64,000 nt of DNA from Treponema parvum (lineage in GTDB: Bacteria; Spirochaetota; Spirochaetia; Treponematales; Treponemataceae): NCBI RefSeq assembly GCF_017893965.1, contig NZ_CP054142.1:2046001-2110000 (forward strand), in the 5' to 3' direction. Below the pieces are notes generated by a model. The model made no database searches. It was not told the origin of the DNA and worked only from the letters and a program-made list of their open reading frames with translations. Below, piece by piece: positions 37,671 through 47,461 of this stretch (position 1 is the stretch's first letter; every line of letters starts with the position of its first letter). The translations under genes and the position numbers were made by a program.

Positions 37671-37997
37671 TCATACCGCTTCGTTTACGGATGCGATCAC
37701 TGAAAGCAGATCGAAAAGTCCCGTCTTTTCCAAAGAGCGAAGGACGTTTTCGGAAGGATTTAACATGTATAAGATATGTTCCGCGTTAAGGGCATCGCTA
37801 AATACGGCAAGAAGAAGCCCTGTTCCTGCAGAATCTATATCCGACACTTGAGAAAGATCAAGAACTACGTTCGACCTTGAAATTTTTTTATACAAAACAG
37901 ACCTGACCGCGTCGATCGTATAAAACGTAAACGCGCCGCGCAGTTCATACAAGGTGAAATTCGATTCCGATCTTTCGCTCATTGAAAGTTTTTCCAT
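37671..37997 (-). CDS. STAS-domain anti-sigma factor antagonist (SpoIIAA/RsbV type)
   Basis: 108 residues. The conserved phosphorylation loop is visible as DLSQVSDIDSAGTGLLL near residue 50, with Ser in the Asp-Ser-Ala-Gly motif as the probable regulatory phosphosite. In partner switching, the dephosphorylated form binds an anti-sigma kinase. Two SpoIIE-type proteins are encoded directly upstream, the nearest only 3 bases away. Those are its likely phosphatase and regulator. The start at 37995-37997 is preceded by GGAGGGG. No anti-sigma kinase gene is in the window. Confidence 0.9.
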   Translation of the reverse strand: MEKLSMSERSESNFTLYELRGAFTFYTIDAVRSVLYKKISRSNVVLDLSQVSDIDSAGTGLLLAVFSDALNAEHILYMLNPSENVLRSLEKTGLFDLLSVIASVNEAV

Positions 37998-38000
37998 ACG

Positions 38001-40262
38001 TTACCCCTCCGCCCGTCCGTTCGAATCGCTTCTTAAAACCAATGCGGTTATGTCGTTTGAAATTTCTTCGGGCATAAAAACCGCAAGCTGGTTGAGTATG
38101 TGCCGGATAATCTGATCCGCAGGATAAAAGTTTCTTTCTTCGATACAGCGGCGGATCCTCTCTCCGCCGAAGCACTCTCCCCGAACGGAACGCGAATCGA
38201 TAAGCCCGTCCGTACACATAAACACGACATCTCCCCTGTGCAAACGCCGCTCTTTAACTGAAATACGCTCATGTATGTCTTTTAAAACTCCAAGCACGCA
38301 GCCCTTGCCTTCGATATCCGTAACATTGTGAAGCTCGGCAGAATACAAAAATATAGCCGGAACGCCGCAGTTGATATAGCGCATATGAGTTTTTTTAAGG
38401 TCGGCAAAAAGGAAGGCGCCCGAAAAAAAAGTCTCCTTAGGCAAATTTTCAATTATAAAGGAATTGACTTTGTCGGCAAATTCAATGAGCCCTCCGCCGT
38501 GCAAATTATTTTTGGAAACATAGGTTCTTATAAAATTTCTTAGTATGACCATATTCATACTTGCGCTCACGCCTCTTCCAGCAAGGGCGCCAAGCACAAA
38601 AAAATGCTCATCGGCCGACAGTTTTATCATGTCGATAAACTCTCCGCCGATTTCACGGGCGGCGAGCATCCTGTAAGAGACATCCATCCTGCTTTGATCG
38701 GGAAGATCCACGTTCTGTCTGATCGAAGTTATAATCTGAGACGACAAACTTACTTCGCGCGCAAAAACGCTCAAAATCGACTTATTTGCGGCGTTTTGGA
38801 TAAAATAGCTGTAAACAAAAAAATATGAATAAAGATCCGAAAACGCGATTCTGTCGTAAGAATTATAGCCGTGGCCGTTTATTTTTTTACCCAGTAAAAA
38901 AACGCCGGACACATGAAGTCCCTCGTGCATAACTATAATAGCTTCCGAAGCCGAACGGCGAAACAGATTTGAAAGGGGTTTACGGATTCCCTCCAAGTGC
39001 ACGTCGGTTCCTGCGTCCGAAGCAAAAACGATTTCTTTTCGAATTTCGGCAAGAAAGTCAAAAAGTTTTACGTCGTCGGGGGAAAAGCGAAAATTCGTCT
39101 CGTTGGAACTGTAAATCACCTTCAGCTGAGAAGCGGATTCCGGAATTGCGACCGAAACATTTCCGGCAAAAGCGTATTTTTTAAACAACGCCGCTATGTT
39201 CATGGTAATGACGGACGGCTCCTGCTTATAATCCAGTGAAGCTATTTCATTTTCAAATTCCGCCTTATAGCGGTCGGCAAGCCCGCCGGCTTTGAACCTG
39301 AATTTATCATTGGCCCAGTACGCAAGGTTTATAATGCCTAAAACATAAAAACCGAAAAACGTCCACGCGAATGCCGGAGATTTTTTATATATCGAACACA
39401 CGGGAATATACATTAAAGCGCAGAGCAGGGAAGGAAGTATAAACCGCAAAAACACCGCCGCAAAATCCATGATAAAATAGCGTCTTCTGAATAATCCCGT
39501 TATCTTTTCGGATTTTATGAGCGTCAAAAGCGCACAGACATAAAAAGGAACTATAAAAACAATAAAGCTGCTGTCATGTCTACAGGCAAACCGGATTACG
39601 TACCATCCTAGCCATAAAAAAATCAAGGCTGCAGCATTAAAAAAAGCCTTTTGAATTTTCAATGCGTTTTTTCCGGCGTCAAAAAACATGGCGACGGCGG
39701 AAATTAAAGGCAGAATTACGCGATAAGTAACTATAATCATTTCAGCCGGAAAATTCATATTTTCATACGGCGTCATCAAAAAACACGAAGCCGTTACATT
39801 ATAAAAACTTTCCATCGCTGGCGGAGAAAGCCGTGTAGAACCACCTACCGTCCTAAGGACTTCCAGCAAAAGTAAATTCCCCGCTGCCGCTTTTGCCACC
39901 GTAACGGAAACGGGAAGCATAACTACAAAAACGAGAGACAACAGATACAGTATATGACGCAAGCGAACAAATATCTTATTGTTTTCCTTTATGAGATGAG
40001 AAAAAAAATAAAGCGCTATGTTTATGTAAAAAAAGCTTTCCATGAGCAGCAAAAAGCGAATAAGCAAAAATTGAAAAACATGTAAGTTTTTCTGAAAATA
40101 GTACAGAGCGGTCTGCCCTACCGCCAAAGAAACGGCAAATATAAAAGCGCACGTACAGGACTCGTATAAAAGAACAGGTGTTTTCAGACGCACACCGGAG
40201 TTCTCCGAAAGTATCAAAAAAAGATAAACAACAGAGATAAGCGTTATCAAAATAAATATCAC
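38001..40262 (-). CDS. Membrane protein with degenerate SpoIIE/PP2C domain
   Basis: 753 residues. About eight membrane segments in residues 1-320, a GAF-like linker (about 350-480), then a SpoIIE/PP2C phosphatase fold (about 500-745). Two metal-binding aspartates are replaced: the GGD motif reads GGEF (Glu541) and the GDVSGxG motif reads GALAGRG (Ala559). The later Asp residues, in CTDGLID and SNDITALVL, are kept. It may therefore be inactive or use altered metal binding, acting as a sensor or decoy. It overlaps the intact SpoIIE-type gene upstream by 4 bases and the STAS gene follows after 3 bases. Confidence 0.88.
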   Translation of the reverse strand: MIFILITLISVVYLFLILSENSGVRLKTPVLLYESCTCAFIFAVSLAVGQTALYYFQKNLHVFQFLLIRFLLLMESFFYINIALYFFSHLIKENNKIFVRLRHILYLLSLVFVVMLPVSVTVAKAAAGNLLLLEVLRTVGGSTRLSPPAMESFYNVTASCFLMTPYENMNFPAEMIIVTYRVILPLISAVAMFFDAGKNALKIQKAFFNAAALIFLWLGWYVIRFACRHDSSFIVFIVPFYVCALLTLIKSEKITGLFRRRYFIMDFAAVFLRFILPSLLCALMYIPVCSIYKKSPAFAWTFFGFYVLGIINLAYWANDKFRFKAGGLADRYKAEFENEIASLDYKQEPSVITMNIAALFKKYAFAGNVSVAIPESASQLKVIYSSNETNFRFSPDDVKLFDFLAEIRKEIVFASDAGTDVHLEGIRKPLSNLFRRSASEAIIVMHEGLHVSGVFLLGKKINGHGYNSYDRIAFSDLYSYFFVYSYFIQNAANKSILSVFAREVSLSSQIITSIRQNVDLPDQSRMDVSYRMLAAREIGGEFIDMIKLSADEHFFVLGALAGRGVSASMNMVILRNFIRTYVSKNNLHGGGLIEFADKVNSFIIENLPKETFFSGAFLFADLKKTHMRYINCGVPAIFLYSAELHNVTDIEGKGCVLGVLKDIHERISVKERRLHRGDVVFMCTDGLIDSRSVRGECFGGERIRRCIEERNFYPADQIIRHILNQLAVFMPEEISNDITALVLRSDSNGRAEG

Positions 40263-41665
40263 TGTTTTCCTCCGGCCGATACCTTAACCGCAAGCATGGC
40301 AATATCGTCATGCAGCTTATTATTGCAGAATTTTTGTACGAGATGCATTATCCTTTTTAAAAAATCGTCGGGCGATAAAATACTGCTTTCTTTAAGCGTT
40401 TCAAGATATATTTCCGTGCCGCCCAGATCTTCGCCGCTCTTATTCTTTACTTCGGAAACTCCGTCCGAAGCTAAAAACAAAACGTCTTCCTGCCTCAAGG
40501 CGCATCTGTCAACATGAATTTCTTCCAAATCTATGATTCCCAAGATGGAACAATTCGGGTTAAGTCTTTTCATGCTTATCCCGTCTTCATTCCTGAAAAA
40601 AATCATGGCGTCGTCTACGGAAGCGTTTATATATTTAAGGCTCATATCTTCAGTATCGATCAAGCCTATGAATAAAACCGTATATTTATCCTGAAGGCGC
40701 ATTTCTTTTATGGAGTGATCGATAGCCCTCACTATGGCGACTAAATCTTCTTTGTTTTCAGCGCTTTTTACCGTATTCATAGCGATTCCCATTATGAGAG
40801 CCGACGCAAGGCCTTTGCCGGAAACGTCGCCAAGCAAAACTATGGCCTTTGTTTGAGAGACGGGAAGCATCGAATAATAATCGCCTGAAACGTTTATCAA
40901 AGGTTTAAAAAACGACGCGGCTTTTAATCCTTTTATTTCGGGCATTTTTTGCGGTAAAAAATAGCGCTGCGTTTCGGCGAGCTTTCTCCATTCCCGCGAC
41001 AGTTCGGAAATCTTTCCCATTTCCGAAATAATTTTGGTATGAGTCTGGAAACGCCGCATTTCGTACAGCAAAACGGGATAAACCGCGCTGTCGAAGCGTT
41101 GGGCAGAGCTGCCTATGATAAAAAGGTGATAAACGCCAACACAGCACAAAATGCCGAACGAGCCTGCGCTCTTATTTTTTAAGCCGAATTTTCTGTCTAA
41201 AAAATAAATACCGTCTTCCCACGTATGAGGAAAATTATGCTGCAGGATCTTTGTTATATGAGGCGAAGATGCAATTCGATCGGGACTGTTGTAAAGAACG
41301 TATTTTTGTGCGCTGTCTATGTAGATAACCGAACAGCCGCCCTGTATTTCAAGGATGTCCGCGGAAGCGGAAAAAAAATCGTCGTAAGAATAACAGTTTC
41401 TAAGAGACTTGACAAACTGCAATAAGACGGCGGTTTCGCCGCCGCTTAATCCCTTGTTTTCTATAAAGGTAATGAAGCGGACGAGTATTTTTCTTTTTAA
41501 GCTAAGAACAAGGCATATGCATGCGCTTATCAAAACGACCGTAAAGTTTTTTGAAAAACTCGTCGCGTGATGAGGAAAAATAAAAAACGCTATTATGACG
41601 GACAAGGCCGCTGCAGTAAAATTGCATATCGCCCTGATAAATTTAGCCTGAGTCCTTATCATCAA
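40259..41665 (-). CDS. SpoIIE-type PP2C serine phosphatase
   Basis: 468 residues. Two membrane segments in residues 15-60, a GAF-like middle region, and an intact SpoIIE/PP2C domain from about residue 230. All four metal-site signatures are present: SGDYYSM, GDVSGKG, ASDGVSE and HDDIAML. It is expected to dephosphorylate the STAS protein encoded two genes downstream, in response to a signal sensed at the membrane. First gene of a four-gene cluster ending with the VanY-like peptidase. Confidence 0.92.
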   Translation of the reverse strand: MMIRTQAKFIRAICNFTAAALSVIIAFFIFPHHATSFSKNFTVVLISACICLVLSLKRKILVRFITFIENKGLSGGETAVLLQFVKSLRNCYSYDDFFSASADILEIQGGCSVIYIDSAQKYVLYNSPDRIASSPHITKILQHNFPHTWEDGIYFLDRKFGLKNKSAGSFGILCCVGVYHLFIIGSSAQRFDSAVYPVLLYEMRRFQTHTKIISEMGKISELSREWRKLAETQRYFLPQKMPEIKGLKAASFFKPLINVSGDYYSMLPVSQTKAIVLLGDVSGKGLASALIMGIAMNTVKSAENKEDLVAIVRAIDHSIKEMRLQDKYTVLFIGLIDTEDMSLKYINASVDDAMIFFRNEDGISMKRLNPNCSILGIIDLEEIHVDRCALRQEDVLFLASDGVSEVKNKSGEDLGGTEIYLETLKESSILSPDDFLKRIMHLVQKFCNNKLHDDIAMLAVKVSAGGKQ

Positions 41666-41731
41666 GCCTCCAGCACATGAGATTTTAAAGACGGCACATA
41701 TTAAGCGCGGTTAATATGTGGGCATACTTAA

Positions 41732-41752
41732 AAAATCGTCAAAAGCGATTTT
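41732..41752 (-). terminator. Rho-independent terminator after dnaJ
   Basis: On the minus strand AAAATCG, a 7-base loop, CGATTTTTT. The stem is 7 bases with a T-run, 28 bases after the dnaJ stop at 41780. Confidence 0.65.
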
Positions 41753-41779
41753 CGAGATCTCTCTTCCGGAAATAATACA

Positions 41780-42922
41780 CTATCTTCCTAAAGAAGACAA
41801 AGGCATAAGATTGGGAGATGTTGTGGATCCTTCGATCCTTGAATACTCTTCAAGGAGCGCTCTCTGCTGGCTCGACATGCGCTGCGGGATCTGAACCATT
41901 ATCTTTACATAAAGGTCTCCCTTCCTTGTAGAACCCGTAAAAGGCACTCCTTCCCCTTTTACGCGCAAAACCTTGCCGTGAGGCGTTCCCGCAGGAATTT
42001 TTATTTCAATTTTCTTTTCGTCAAGAGAAGAGATATTTATCGTCGCGCCTATGGCGGCTTGAACCATAGTTACAGGAACGGCGCAATACAGATCCTGTCC
42101 GTCACGTTCAAAGTAAGGGTGCCGCGCGACATGTAAAAATACGATTAGATCTCCGGACGGTCCGCCGTTCGCGCCGGCGTTACCTTGGTGAGGAATGGTA
42201 ATGCGCTTTCCGTCGTCAACGCCGGCGGGAATGGAAAGAGTCATCTTTTTGCTTTTTACCTGCACGCCGCTTCCGTGACAAATAGAACACGGATTTTCAA
42301 TTATCGTTCCGCTGCCGTTGCAGGTGGGACAGGTCTGCTGCACGGCAAAAAAACCCGCGCTTCTGCGTATTTGACCTTCTCCGTGGCAAGAAGTACACGT
42401 CTTTTTGCTTGAACCTGCAGAACAGCCCGTGCCGTGACAAGATTCGCAAATTTCATTGTGCTGAAACTTTATTTCTATTTTTGTACCGTAAACCGCGTCT
42501 TTAAAGCCCAGGTCAAGGTCGTAGCGGAGACTGCTGCCCTGCGCAGGGTCCGACGAGCTTCTTCTCTTTGAAGAACCGCCGAAGCCGCCGCCGAAAATAT
42601 TTTCAAATATGTCGCCGAAGCCGCCGCCCATTCCGCCGAACAAGTCGCTGAAATCGTTAAACGCATGCGAATATCCCGTTCCGCCCTGGTTCATACCCTC
42701 TACGCCGGCAAATCCGTATTGATCGTAAAGCGGTCTTTTTTGATCGTCAGACAAAATTTCATAAGCTTCCGTCGCTTCACGGAATTTTTCTTCGGCTTCT
42801 TTATTTCCGGGATTGCGATCCGGGTGATATTTTACTGCAAGTTTTCTGTATCCTTTTTTTATATCGTCTTTAGATGCGCCCTTTTCAACACCCAAAACTT
42901 CGTAATAATCACGTTTAGCCAT
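41780..42922 (-). CDS. dnaJ: Chaperone protein DnaJ
   Basis: 380 residues. Hsp40 co-chaperone that stimulates DnaK. The J domain (residues 1-70) has the HPD motif in [10 protein letters not shown] Gly/Phe-rich stretch (about 72-115) follows. The zinc domain has four CxxCxGxG repeats: [24 protein letters not shown] and CSICHGSG. Two C-terminal beta domains complete the full-length type I form. It is last in the grpE-dnaK-dnaJ order, but a terminator-like hairpin lies between dnaK and dnaJ. Confidence 0.98.
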   Translation of the reverse strand: MAKRDYYEVLGVEKGASKDDIKKGYRKLAVKYHPDRNPGNKEAEEKFREATEAYEILSDDQKRPLYDQYGFAGVEGMNQGGTGYSHAFNDFSDLFGGMGGGFGDIFENIFGGGFGGSSKRRSSSDPAQGSSLRYDLDLGFKDAVYGTKIEIKFQHNEICESCHGTGCSAGSSKKTCTSCHGEGQIRRSAGFFAVQQTCPTCNGSGTIIENPCSICHGSGVQVKSKKMTLSIPAGVDDGKRITIPHQGNAGANGGPSGDLIVFLHVARHPYFERDGQDLYCAVPVTMVQAAIGATINISSLDEKKIEIKIPAGTPHGKVLRVKGEGVPFTGSTRKGDLYVKIMVQIPQRMSSQQRALLEEYSRIEGSTTSPNLMPLSSLGR

Positions 42923-42982
42923 TAATTCTAACCTTTATTTAAATGCGCCGCCGAAAAAAAGCTTTGAGCTTTCACGGAAGAC

Positions 42983-43007
42983 GCATTCGTGCGCTTTTTG
43001 CGCACAG
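42983..43007. repeat. Dispersed GCATT-hairpin element, copy 2
   Basis: GCATTC followed by GTGCGC, a 5-base loop, GCGCACAG. It lies upstream of dnaJ and matches the elements at 7186 and 50661. Confidence 0.65.
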
Positions 43008-43123
43008 ATAATAAGCGATGTTTCGGCTTTGTCCGAAACTCGCAGTTTAACAAGGCCGCGATATTTCAGCGGTCGAAGTTAAACCTTAATTTTACAATAA
43101 ACTTATATCACAAAACAAAGATA

Positions 43124-43179
43124 AAAAACACCCCGGCGATCAGCCGACGCACTGTCAAACCGATGCCGAAGGTGTTTTT
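43124..43179 (-). terminator. Terminator-like hairpin between dnaK and dnaJ
   Basis: On the minus strand AAAAACACC (43171-43179) pairs with GGTGTTTTT (43124-43132). An inner CGGC/GCCG pair supports it and T residues follow. It begins 30 bases after the dnaK stop, so dnaJ probably receives only part of the dnaK transcript. Confidence 0.65.
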
Positions 43180-43208
43180 CCGATAAAACCTTTTACTAGG
43201 CGAAAACC

Positions 43209-45185
43209 TTATTTTTTATCGTCGTCATGAACTTCGTATTCGGCATCGTCCGCCTTACCCTTGTCAAAGCCGGCTGTGCCGCCCGCATCGGAAGTTCCTG
43301 AAGCGGAAGTTCCGCCGTTTTCAGCGCTGCCGTTTGTTCCGCCCGGCCCGCCTTGAGCGGCCCCTGCAGCCGATTGCTGTTTATAAACTTCTTCGGCAAT
43401 CTTGTACGAAGCCTGTTTGAGCGCTTCGGTTTTTGCCTTAATGTCTTCAACATTGTCGCTCTGTAAGGCGGCTTTAAGAGCGGCTACAGCGTCGTCGATC
43501 TTCTGCTTTTCGGCAGGCGAAACCTTATCGCCCAATTCTTTTACGCTCTTTTCCGTAGCGTAAATAAGGCTGTCGGCTTCGTTTTTAGCGTCGACGCCTT
43601 CTCTTTTCTTTTTGTCGGCTTCGGCGTTAGCTTCGGCGTCCTTAACCATTTTTTCAATTTCGGATTCGCTTAAACCGCTGGAACTCGTAATTTGAACATG
43701 CTGTTCCTTACCGGTTCCCAGATCCTTTGCCGAAACGTGCACAATGCCGTTTGCGTCAATGTCAAACGTAACTTCTATCTGCGGAACGCCGCGGGGCGCC
43801 GCGGGAATACCTACCAGATCAAAGCGGCCGAGCGTTCTGTTCTGATCCGCCATTTCGCGCTCGCCTTGAAGCACGTGGATCGATACCGCAGTCTGACCGT
43901 CAGCAGCCGTAGAAAAGATTTGACTCTTTTTCGTAGGAATTGTAGTGTTGCGCGGAATGAGTTTTGTAAACACTCCGCCCATAGTTTCAATTCCGAGAGA
44001 AAGCGGCGTAACGTCCAGCAAGAGCACGTCTTTAACGTCGCCTCCGAGAACGCCGCCTTGAATCGCGGCTCCGACGGCAACGGCTTCGTCAGGGTTTACG
44101 GCGCGGCTTCCTTCCTTGCCGAAAATGGACTTAACTATTTCCTGAACCTTGGGCATACGGGAAGATCCGCCTACGAGCAAAACTTCATCGATTTTGTCGG
44201 CCGTCAGTCCCGCGTCCGCAAGAGCCTTGCGGCACGGTTCCTTTGTAGCTTCAAACAGATCTTCGGTCATCTGCTCAAATTGAGCGCGAGTCAAAGTTTT
44301 CTGCAAATGCTTAGGCGTACCGTCCACGGCTGTGATAAACGGAAGATTTATGTCCGTGCTTGTCTGGTTCGTCAAGTTGATCTTTGCGTTTTCAGCGGCT
44401 TCGCGCAGACGCTGCATAGCCATGGAATCGCCTGAAAGATCGATCCCCGTATCCTTTTTAAACTCCGCAATGAGCCAGTTTATTATCCTGCGGTCAAAGT
44501 CATCGCCGCCGAGGTGAGTGTTACCGTTTGTGGACTTAACTTCAAAAACACCGTCGCCGAGCTCAAGTATGGAAATATCAAACGTACCGCCGCCCAAATC
44601 ATAGACGGCTATTGTCTTTTCCTGCTTTGAATCCTTGTTAAACCCGAACGCCAAAGAAGCAGCCGTCGGCTCGTTTATGATTCTTTTTACGTCGAGGCCT
44701 GCGATTTTACCGGCGTCCTTTGTAGCCTGGCGCTGAGCGTCGTTAAAATATGCTGGAACCGTAATGACGGCTTCCGTAACTTCCTGCCCCAGGTAATCTT
44801 CCGCCGTCTTTTTCATCTTCTGAAGAATAAAGGCGCTTATTTCCTGCGGACTGTATTGTTTTTTCGTTCCGTTTTCATCGATCTCTACACGGCAGTCGGA
44901 ACCGTTATCTATAACTTTGTAGGGAAGCTTTGTAGCTTCTCCTTGAAGTTCGTTAAACCTGTGCCCGATCAAGCGTTTTATCGAATAAACCGTGTTTTTG
45001 GGATTAGTGACCATCTGGTTTTTAGCGGGCGCACCCACAATGCGCTCTCCCTTGGAAGTAAAACCTACGATCGACGGCGTAGTGCGTCCGCCTTCCGAGT
45101 TCTGAATAACGACGGGCTCGCCGTTTTCCATAACCGCAACACAAGAATTCGTTGTTCCTAAATCAATACCAATAATCTTACCCAT
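43209..45185 (-). CDS. dnaK: Chaperone protein DnaK (Hsp70)
   Basis: 658 residues, full length. ATP-dependent chaperone. It begins [17 protein letters not shown], has [20 protein letters not shown] near 140, the phosphate-2 loop [15 protein letters not shown] near 195, [11 protein letters not shown] near 340, and the substrate domain from about residue 390. The C-terminal lid ends in a Gly/Ala-rich tail and an acidic end ([13 protein letters not shown]). AGGAG precedes the ATG. It lies 80 bases downstream of grpE. Confidence 0.99.
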   Translation of the reverse strand: MGKIIGIDLGTTNSCVAVMENGEPVVIQNSEGGRTTPSIVGFTSKGERIVGAPAKNQMVTNPKNTVYSIKRLIGHRFNELQGEATKLPYKVIDNGSDCRVEIDENGTKKQYSPQEISAFILQKMKKTAEDYLGQEVTEAVITVPAYFNDAQRQATKDAGKIAGLDVKRIINEPTAASLAFGFNKDSKQEKTIAVYDLGGGTFDISILELGDGVFEVKSTNGNTHLGGDDFDRRIINWLIAEFKKDTGIDLSGDSMAMQRLREAAENAKINLTNQTSTDINLPFITAVDGTPKHLQKTLTRAQFEQMTEDLFEATKEPCRKALADAGLTADKIDEVLLVGGSSRMPKVQEIVKSIFGKEGSRAVNPDEAVAVGAAIQGGVLGGDVKDVLLLDVTPLSLGIETMGGVFTKLIPRNTTIPTKKSQIFSTAADGQTAVSIHVLQGEREMADQNRTLGRFDLVGIPAAPRGVPQIEVTFDIDANGIVHVSAKDLGTGKEQHVQITSSSGLSESEIEKMVKDAEANAEADKKKREGVDAKNEADSLIYATEKSVKELGDKVSPAEKQKIDDAVAALKAALQSDNVEDIKAKTEALKQASYKIAEEVYKQQSAAGAAQGGPGGTNGSAENGGTSASGTSDAGGTAGFDKGKADDAEYEVHDDDKK

Positions 45186-45265
45186 ATCCTGTTCTCCTAA
45201 TTATAAACAAAGACCCCATAGGATCTTCTCACATTATTTTCGTTTAAAATTCGCCGTTTCAGATG

Positions 45266-46159
45266 TCAGCTGAGAGCGTTCGCAGAGTCTGCAGCGCTCT
45301 CAGCATTCGCGCCGTCCGCGTCTGCCTGCTTTTCACCTGCGCTTCCGTCCGGCATCATAACAGAAACCTTCGCATGCCTTATTATCCTGTCCTTTAATTT
45401 ATAGCCTTTTAAAAAGACATCTTTAAGGACCGGCGAGGCCACAGGCCCGTCGCTGCTTCCTATAGCTTCATGCTCGTCCGGATTAAAAGCGTCCCCTGCG
45501 TTGCCGTAAGATATCAATCCGTATTTGTTTTCAAGCATCGAAACCAAATTCCCGCTCACCATTTTAATGCCTTCGACGATGGCCTTTATATCGGTCGCAT
45601 TTTTAGCGGCTTCAAGGCTGCGGTCAAAATTATCAAGACTTTCAAGCAAGTCCTGCAAAAGATTCGTATTTGCGTAATCAAAGGCGTCCTGCTTTTCTTT
45701 AAGCATGCGCTTTCGGTAATTGTCAAAATCCGCAGCCCTTCTTAAAAGCTGATCTTTTAATTCAGCGTTCTCTTTTGTAAGAGCTTCGATTTTTTCGGCG
45801 TCGGACGCAGAAGATCCCTCGCCGCAGCAGACTTTTTCGGAACTGCACACACTTGAAGAGCCGCTCCCATTCCGAGCGCCGCATTCCCCGCTTTCACGCG
45901 CTCCGCCCTGCTTCATGCCGGACGCGCCTTCTTTACCGCCCGTACCGGTTTCCGAGCCGAAAGCCCTGTCCGCATTTTTTGCGTCGCCTTTGTCCGCCGC
46001 ATCTTGTGCGGCTTCGCAAGCGGTCTCCGAATGCTTACCGTGATGAACTTTTTCAGCATGTTTTCCGCCGTGCGGGCCCTCAAAACCGTGCTCCATCTTA
46101 CCGTTTTTTTCAAAATCTTTTTCCGAGGCCTTTACGGTCTCATCTTCTTTAGCTTTCAC
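45266..46159 (-). CDS. grpE: GrpE nucleotide exchange factor with long N-terminal extension
   Basis: 297 residues against about 190-200 usually. The GrpE domain begins near residue 125 with a coiled coil (ALTKENAELKDQLLRRAADF) and contains NYRKRM, LDNFDRSL and the beta domain NPDEHEAIG. The extra 120 residues are Gly/Ala/Ser-rich with clusters of His (HGGKHAEKVHHGKHSE) and several Cys residues (CSSEKVCCGEG), a pattern that could bind metal. The start is GTG at 46157-46159 with AAGGA upstream. No CIRCE element was found in front, and hrcA is not adjacent. Confidence 0.93.
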   Translation of the reverse strand: MKAKEDETVKASEKDFEKNGKMEHGFEGPHGGKHAEKVHHGKHSETACEAAQDAADKGDAKNADRAFGSETGTGGKEGASGMKQGGARESGECGARNGSGSSSVCSSEKVCCGEGSSASDAEKIEALTKENAELKDQLLRRAADFDNYRKRMLKEKQDAFDYANTNLLQDLLESLDNFDRSLEAAKNATDIKAIVEGIKMVSGNLVSMLENKYGLISYGNAGDAFNPDEHEAIGSSDGPVASPVLKDVFLKGYKLKDRIIRHAKVSVMMPDGSAGEKQADADGANAESAADSANALS

Positions 46160-46358
46160 TCTTTTTCCTTATTTTGATTGTTTTCATTATTAAAGATAAT
46201 AAACAGGAACAAAAAACGTCAACAAATTTAAAAATAAACGCATAAAAAATCTAATTTTAATACGGGCGCACCGGCGGCAAGCCGCCGTCGGGCTCTTGCT
46301 ACAAGTCCTCGCCGTCCGAATACGGCTCCGGTCTTTCCGCGCGATCCCTTGCGCAAAA

Positions 46359-46393
46359 TCACGAAAAAATCGCTAAAGGCGATTTTTTCGTGA
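46359..46393. terminator. Strong hairpin terminator between pseudouridine synthase and grpE
   Basis: A perfect 15-base stem, TCACGAAAAAATCGC and its complement, with a TAAAG loop. Six T residues lie within each 3' arm. It is related in sequence to the hairpin at 18504-18539. Confidence 0.7.
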
Positions 46394-46425
46394 TGCACAC
46401 ATGTGTTTATAGGATTTCCCGCTTG

Positions 46426-47400
46426 TCAAAAAAAACCGTCCGGCAGCACGGAGCTCACGGTCATCTCTTTTTTGCTTACAGGATGCGTAAACGAAAGACT
46501 CAAAGAATGCAGCATTATCCTGCCGTCCGGCAGGAGCGAAGGAGCGCCGCCGTAAAGAGAGTCTCCCATAATCGGAAGACCTATGTCCGAAAGATGAACT
46601 CTTATCTGGTGAGTTCTTCCCGTAGCCGGACGGGCTTCAATGTACAATAAGTTTTTTCCGCCGACATTTTTTTCATCTTTTATAAAAAAATCCGTATGAG
46701 AAAAAACACCCCCGTCGCTTTCGGAAAGCCTGCCCCATTTTCCGGCCTTAGTCTTGGAGCTTATCCTTCCCATAAACATTTCAACGCTGAATTTGTCGCC
46801 TATATGCTTTATGCCGCCGCTCCTTTGAGAGCACACGGCTCTATACACTTTACTTACGCGGCGTTCGTTATTATAAAAATCAAACATTTCGTGTACGGCG
46901 GCATTTACCGAACGCTGCTTTGTAAAAAGTATGACTCCGCTGGTTTCGCGGTCAAGGCGGTGCATGATTCCCGCGTAAGGCGGATTTAAAAGATGAGGAT
47001 TTTTCTTCCATAAATACCTTACAAGAGCGTCATGCAGATTGTCCCTGCTCTCTAAAAAAGTCTTTTCCACAGGAAAAAATGCGGGCTTGTCTATTAAAAT
47101 AATATACTCGTCTTCAAATAAAATATTTTTTTCTTCAAGTTCAAACTCAATATCGTTCGTCTTTTTTTCAAAAAATAATTTTTCTTCGTCAACTCTTATT
47201 TTGATTACCGCCCCCGCACAGACCGAAAAACTCGGAGATCGGACGATCTTTCCGTCGACGCTCACTCCTCCGGCGACAATAAGGCGGCGTATTTTTCCGT
47301 TGGAAAGAGGTGCGCACATAAATTCCGGAAGTTTTTCGCGCAAAATCATATCGAGCCTTTTACGGACGCCGTTTTTTAAATCAAAATTCATCACTGCCAT
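46426..47400 (-). CDS. RNA pseudouridine synthase (RluA/RluD family)
   Basis: 324 residues. Converts uridine to pseudouridine in rRNA or tRNA. An S4-like RNA-binding region lies at about residues 10-75. The catalytic motif HRLDRETSGVILF is near residue 145, with the catalytic Asp within HRLDRETSG. GRTHQIRVHL near 270 completes the family pattern. The target site cannot be assigned. No clear ribosome binding site is present; a TATAGA lies 8 bases before the ATG, so it may be leaderless. Confidence 0.92.
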   Translation of the reverse strand: MAVMNFDLKNGVRKRLDMILREKLPEFMCAPLSNGKIRRLIVAGGVSVDGKIVRSPSFSVCAGAVIKIRVDEEKLFFEKKTNDIEFELEEKNILFEDEYIILIDKPAFFPVEKTFLESRDNLHDALVRYLWKKNPHLLNPPYAGIMHRLDRETSGVILFTKQRSVNAAVHEMFDFYNNERRVSKVYRAVCSQRSGGIKHIGDKFSVEMFMGRISSKTKAGKWGRLSESDGGVFSHTDFFIKDEKNVGGKNLLYIEARPATGRTHQIRVHLSDIGLPIMGDSLYGGAPSLLPDGRIMLHSLSLSFTHPVSKKEMTVSSVLPDGFF

Positions 47401-47461
47401 AATTTCACTCTATACGGTTCAAAAAAAATGCCTTCCGCAAAGGCCGAAATTTCAATGCTCG

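Noticed and set aside
43692-44435. Long plus-strand ORF opposite dnaK
   Set aside because: A shadow of dnaK codon bias; the dnaK frame is unmistakable and the antisense frame has no ribosome binding site.
46160-46358. CIRCE heat-shock operator before grpE
   Set aside because: No TTAGCACTC-N9-GAGTGCTAA or recognisable variant is present. A TTGACG/TATTAT pair (46217-46222 and 46196-46201) has only a 15-base spacer and is not called.
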